Of a stretch of 18,703 nucleotides of DNA, positions 15,708 through 18,703 are shown piece by piece (the stretch's first letter is position 1; the number at the start of each line of letters is the position of its first letter). Position numbers and translations under genes: made by a program. The DNA comes from Sphingobium sp. (GTDB lineage Bacteria; Pseudomonadota; Alphaproteobacteria; Sphingomonadales; Sphingomonadaceae): positions 1-18,703 of the forward strand of contig JASBTC010000004.1 of the NCBI GenBank assembly GCA_030148625.1, in the 5' to 3' direction. Under the pieces are notes generated by a model. The model worked only from the letters and a program-made list of their open reading frames with translations, was not told where the DNA came from and searched no databases.

Positions 15708-16063
15708 AAATCGCTGTTTTCCTTGATGTTCGCGTGACGGGTCCGCGGCCATGCCACGGAGAACGCACCCGGCGACGGATGCGCGAAGGCGCTGCATTCG
15801 ATTGGGATCGCGTCCGTGGATGGCCACTCCGGACTGCGGTCTTCCGTCAATTTATGTTATGGATAGCGTTCAGGATAAACTCGCATTGGCGGACTTTGGG
15901 CATCGCCGGCTTTAGTGAGTTAAAGCGAGTTTCAGTTGAGTGTCCTTCGAGGTCTTCTCTAGTCAGTCATGATCGGGCGAGGATATATGCGATTGGCACC
16001 AGCGGACTGGAATCCGGCGGCACAGCCCAGCGGGTTCACGCACCGGCGCGACAGGCGCGCGAC
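15708..16063. promoter_or_regulatory. Divergent promoter region between the catabolic operon and the second KstD-Rieske unit
   Basis: About 356 bases lie between the crotonase start (minus strand) and the KstD start (plus strand). The core at about 15840-15965 is visibly more AT-rich than the genes and is the likely site of both promoters. A possible minus-strand promoter pairs TTTATC with CATAAA at 17-bp spacing within 15854-15882, but both boxes are weak matches. The plus frame is open across the region, but the protein it would encode is Arg/Ser-rich and unrelated to the KstD family, so I treat it as non-coding. The repeats inside it are listed separately. Confidence 0.55.
15877..15942. 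promoter_or_regulatory. Inverted AAACTCGC/GCGAGTTT pair and helically phased GAGTT half-sites
   Basis: AAACTCGC (15877-15884) is the exact inverse complement of GCGAGTTT (15925-15932). GAGTT also occurs at 15917-15921 and 15927-15931, and GAGTG at 15938-15942, so half-sites fall 10 and 11 bp apart on one face of the helix. This looks like an operator array for a regulator controlling both divergent units, possibly the TetR protein at 4480. No factor can be assigned from sequence. Confidence 0.4.
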
Positions 16064-17782
16064 ATGAAGCCAGTCGCCGTCAACGGTTCGGCAGCGCAGG
16101 ATTTCGACGTCATCGTGGTTGGCTCCGGCGCGGCCGCGCTGCTGTCCGCGGTGCGTGCGACGGACCTGGGTGCGCGCGTGCTTGTCCTCGAGAAGGAGGA
16201 CAAGTTCGGCGGGAATTCGGCGATGTCCGGCGGGGGCATCTGGGTACCCAACAACTCGAAGATCGGATCGGCCGGCATATCGGACAGCGCGGAGGATGCC
16301 TTCGCCTATCTGCGCTCCGTCATCCCGGCGGAGCAGATCGGCGACGATACGATCCGCATGTATATCCGCACGGCGCCGGCGATGATCGATTATCTCGGCC
16401 AGATCGGCGTGCCCTATAGCCCGGTCGAGAAATATCCCGACTATTATCCCAGCATGCCCGGCTGGAAGCCGGGTGGGCGCACCATGGATTGCGCGCCGCT
16501 CGACGGCCGGGCGCTTGGCGGCCATCTGCAGCAGCTCCGCGAGATGCCGCCGGCCTCGAAGGCATTCGGCAGGATCAACCTGTCGATCACCGAAGCGTCT
16601 AAGTTGCAGGCGGTGGCCAAGGGCTGGCAGAAGATCGCGGCGGGATCGGTCGTGCGCTACGCTCTGGATATCGGTGCCCGATTGCGCGGCGGACGTGACC
16701 GTCGCCTGTGCATGGGCGAGGCGCTGGTCGGCCGGCTGTTCCTGGCGGTTCAGGCGCGGAAGATCGAATTCAGGACGAACACGCCCGTGTCCGGGCTTGC
16801 CTATGAGGCTGGCCGCGTCTGCGGCGTCATCACCCAGGAAAAGGGCGGGAAGACGCGCCTCCACACCGCCCGCAAAGGCGTGATCGTCGCGGCGGGCGGG
16901 TTCGAGAAGAGCAAGGGGATGCGGCTGCAGCATCTCGCCAACCCGACCTCGCCCGACTGGTCGGCGGGCAGCCCCGGCAATACTGGCGACCTGATCGCGG
17001 CCGGACGGAAGATCGGGGCGGCGACCGGCCTGATGAACGAAGCCTGGTGGGCGCCGTCGGTGCGTTGGGGCGGGCGGACGATCATCCTGTTCTTCGAGAA
17101 ATCAAAACCGGGGCTGATGATCGTCGATCGCGCTGGCCAGCGCTTCATGAATGAATCGATCACCTACAATTCCTACGGCAAATGCATGTATGGCGAGAAT
17201 TACGATCTGAAGGATCGAGTGCCCGCCTATGTGATCTTCGACAGCCGATATCGCGCCAGATATATGTTCGGCGGCCTGTTGCAGTCGGGCATGTCGCCGG
17301 ACTGGATGAACCCCGGCGCGTTCGGCAAGAACGGGATGCTGACCAGGGCATCGACCCTGGGCGAACTGGCCGCGAAGCTCGGCATCGATCCGGCCGGGCT
17401 GGAGGCGACGGCGGCCGAAATGGGCCGTTTCGCAGCAACCGGGGTCGACGAGAAATTCGGGCGTGGCGCCGACGAACACGACCGCATGTATGGCGACGAA
17501 CGCGTCTCTCCCAATCCATGTCTGGGGCCGATCGACAAGGGGCCATTCTACGGCACGCTGCTGTTCGCCGGCGATATCGGCACCAAGGGCGGCCTCGTCA
17601 TCGATAACGATGGCCGCGTGCTCGATGAGGCGGGCGCACCGATCGAAGGGCTCTATGCCGCGGGCAACAGTACATCGTCGATCATGGGCGACAAATATCC
17701 CGGCGCCGGCTGCACTTTGGGGCCGGCGCTGACCATCGCCTATCGCGCCGCCGCGAAAATCATGGGCGCCAACCAGATCTGA
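16064..17782 (+). CDS. KstD-like FAD-dependent 3-ketosteroid dehydrogenase family protein (second copy)
   Basis: This 572-residue flavoprotein has FAD motif GSGAAA (20-25), ribose-binding E43, GGNSAMSGGGIWVP (49-62) and a PDYYPSMPG...GGR segment typical of KstD. The C-terminal blocks are GPFYG (493-497; Y496 at the catalytic-Tyr position), GDIGTKGG (503-510) and YPGAGCTLGPA (545-555). The predicted role is FAD-dependent 1,2- or related desaturation of a 3-keto steroid; the electron acceptor is unknown. The ATG at 16064 is chosen because the dinucleotide-binding strand starts shortly after it and a modest AGG lies about eight bases upstream. It is only moderately similar to the operon copy at 5931-7634, differing in the central substrate domain, so the two probably act on different intermediates. 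A Rieske oxygenase gene follows 46 bp downstream, the KstD/KshA pairing expected for B-ring opening. Confidence 0.9.
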   Translation: MKPVAVNGSAAQDFDVIVVGSGAAALLSAVRATDLGARVLVLEKEDKFGGNSAMSGGGIWVPNNSKIGSAGISDSAEDAFAYLRSVIPAEQIGDDTIRMYIRTAPAMIDYLGQIGVPYSPVEKYPDYYPSMPGWKPGGRTMDCAPLDGRALGGHLQQLREMPPASKAFGRINLSITEASKLQAVAKGWQKIAAGSVVRYALDIGARLRGGRDRRLCMGEALVGRLFLAVQARKIEFRTNTPVSGLAYEAGRVCGVITQEKGGKTRLHTARKGVIVAAGGFEKSKGMRLQHLANPTSPDWSAGSPGNTGDLIAAGRKIGAATGLMNEAWWAPSVRWGGRTIILFFEKSKPGLMIVDRAGQRFMNESITYNSYGKCMYGENYDLKDRVPAYVIFDSRYRARYMFGGLLQSGMSPDWMNPGAFGKNGMLTRASTLGELAAKLGIDPAGLEATAAEMGRFAATGVDEKFGRGADEHDRMYGDERVSPNPCLGPIDKGPFYGTLLFAGDIGTKGGLVIDNDGRVLDEAGAPIEGLYAAGNSTSSIMGDKYPGAGCTLGPALTIAYRAAAKIMGANQI

Positions 17783-17787
17783 GCACC

Positions 17788-17810
17788 CGGCCGGATGCGG
17801 CCGCATTTTT
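17788..17810 (+). terminator. Candidate intrinsic terminator or attenuator between KstD and Rieske genes
   Basis: CGGCCG (17788-17793), loop GATG, CGGCCG (17798-17803) form a 6-bp GC stem followed by CATTTTT (17804-17810). It begins 6 bases after the KstD stop. The stem is short, so it may be a partial terminator that lowers Rieske expression relative to KstD rather than a full stop. The remaining 18 bases to the Rieske ATG leave little room for a separate promoter unless one lies across the hairpin. Confidence 0.4.
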
Positions 17811-17828
17811 CGTACACATCAAGACAAT

Positions 17829-18703
17829 ATGGGGACGTTGGTCGTGGCCAAATCCAGAGACTATAAATTGGGCGAGTTCGACTTTCCGCGCGGCTGGTTC
17901 ATGATCGCCGAGGCATCCGAACTCGGCAAGGCGCCGCTGCCCTTGCGCTTCTTCGGAAAGGATTTCGCGCTGTTCCGCGGCGAGAGCGGTCGGCTGGTGC
18001 TGCTCGACGCGCATTGCGCCCATATGGGCGCGCATCTCGCCGCATCGACCAGCGCCTCGATCGTCATCCATGGCGAACAGATCGAGGGTGACGCGATCCG
18101 CTGCCCCTATCATGGCTGGCGGTTCAACCAGGAGGGTTATGCCGACGACATTCCGGGGTTCGACGGGCCGTGCCCCAAGGCGGCGAAGCTGGGATCCTAT
18201 CGCGTGACGCAGGTGATGGGCGCGATCATGATGTGGCACGATCCCGAAGGCGGCGAACCCGATTTCGATCCGCCGTCATTGCCCGAATGGGACCGGCCGG
18301 ACTGGATCAATGGCGCTTATGATCATCTCGGGCGGCTGGAGATCCACCCGCAGGAGATCCTCGACAATATGGCGGATTCCAACCATCTCGGCCCGACGCA
18401 CGGTGCGCCCTGCGAATATTTCGAGAATGAGTTCAGGGGCCATCTCTATTATCAGCGGCAGGGCGGATTTCGCCGCGAATATGACGCCTATCTGATGACC
18501 TATACCTGGTATACCGGGCCGGGCCTCCTCCTCTCGAAACAGGCGATCGGCGATATCCGCTCGATCGAATTCATCTTCCACACCCCCGTCGACGACGGCG
18601 TCACCCAAGTGTGGCACAATAATCTGCTGAAAGCGTCGAGTGACGCACCGGGCGACGAAGAGCGCGCCAGGGCAGCCTTCCTCCAGAACGAAGTGCTGTC
18701 GGC
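17829..18703 (+). CDS. KshA-like Rieske non-heme iron oxygenase, oxygenase component (3' end outside window)
   Basis: The first 291 residues are visible and the gene runs off the window. The Rieske [2Fe-2S] ligands are C63, H65 (CAH), C92 and H95 (CPYH). The mononuclear-iron region DNMADSNHLGPTH (179-191) supplies the bridging Asp183 and ligands His186 and His191. This layout matches 3-ketosteroid 9alpha-hydroxylase oxygenase (KshA) and related cholesterol-desaturase-type Rieske enzymes, which hydroxylate steroids using electrons from a separate reductase. No reductase gene is seen here. The gap between the two ligand pairs is 26 residues, about ten more than I recall in KshA. The ATG at 17829 lacks a clear ribosome binding site. 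GTG at 17844 has GGGGA eight bases upstream and is a strong alternative that would remove five residues. Confidence 0.9.
   Translation, partial: MGTLVVAKSRDYKLGEFDFPRGWFMIAEASELGKAPLPLRFFGKDFALFRGESGRLVLLDAHCAHMGAHLAASTSASIVIHGEQIEGDAIRCPYHGWRFNQEGYADDIPGFDGPCPKAAKLGSYRVTQVMGAIMMWHDPEGGEPDFDPPSLPEWDRPDWINGAYDHLGRLEIHPQEILDNMADSNHLGPTHGAPCEYFENEFRGHLYYQRQGGFRREYDAYLMTYTWYTGPGLLLSKQAIGDIRSIEFIFHTPVDDGVTQVWHNNLLKASSDAPGDEERARAAFLQNEVLS

Noticed and set aside
15734..16063. 110-residue N-terminal extension of the second KstD-like protein
   Set aside because: The frame is open, but the residues are Arg/Ser-rich with no relation to the family. The region is AT-richer and carries repeats expected of a promoter, and the FAD-binding strand begins right after the ATG at 16064.
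1..18703. Search for tRNA, rRNA, CRISPR arrays, transposases and integrases
   Set aside because: No cloverleaf, rRNA motif, regularly spaced repeat array, transposase-like protein or terminal inverted repeat was recognised on either strand.

Overview
The window looks like chromosome or large-replicon DNA of a high-GC alphaproteobacterium, most likely a sphingomonad (Sphingomonas, Sphingobium or Novosphingobium type). Three things point that way: the strongly alphaproteobacterial RNA polymerase alpha sequence, a GCGAAAGC-looped hairpin between convergent genes of a kind I associate with sphingomonad intergenic DNA, and a gene set typical of sphingomonad steroid-catabolic regions. This is inference from sequence character; no database was searched.

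Region 1 (1-2714) is accessory and unusual. A two-gene minus-strand unit encodes an unrecognised 295-residue protein followed, 3 bp later, by a 528-residue protein. That protein is a complete second-copy-like RNA polymerase alpha subunit (N-terminal dimerisation domain and C-terminal DNA-binding domain) carrying about 180 extra N-terminal residues of unknown function. Region 2 (2715-4178) is a divergently transcribed CYTH-CHAD protein, related to inorganic triphosphatase and polyphosphate-binding proteins. Region 3 (4179-4479) has no convincing gene but holds three successive palindromes. Region 4 (4480-5148) is a TTG-started TetR-family regulator followed by a palindromic repeat that separates it from the convergent catabolic operon.

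Region 5 (5149-15707) is a tightly packed eight-gene minus-strand operon. In transcription order it encodes: a crotonase-fold enzyme; a DUF35 Zn-ribbon/OB-fold protein; a 1170-residue fused indolepyruvate-type 2-oxoacid:ferredoxin oxidoreductase; an Ltp2-like thiolase-fold protein; an LCAD-type acyl-CoA dehydrogenase; an SDR lacking the catalytic Tyr; a KstD-like flavoprotein; and a double EthD-domain protein. Several junctions are ATGA overlaps or 0-2 bp gaps. Region 6 (15708-16063) is a divergent intergenic region with phased repeats. It drives, to the right, a second KstD-like flavoprotein and a KshA-like Rieske oxygenase that is cut off by the window edge.

Taken together, regions 5 and 6 read as a steroid-degradation module. 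KstD-type dehydrogenases and a Rieske hydroxylase would act on the ring system. The 2-oxoacid oxidoreductase would turn a 2-oxo acid, such as a meta-cleavage product of an aromatic A ring, into a CoA thioester. The acyl-CoA dehydrogenase, crotonase, SDR and thiolase/DUF35 pair would then shorten it. The closest known parallel I recall is the estrogen 4,5-seco pathway of sphingomonads (edc/oec genes), where an indolepyruvate-ferredoxin-oxidoreductase-like gene (edcC) sits among similar beta-oxidation genes. No P450 or extradiol dioxygenase lies in the window, so the substrate is not settled. The TetR gene at the operon's far end is a plausible local regulator.
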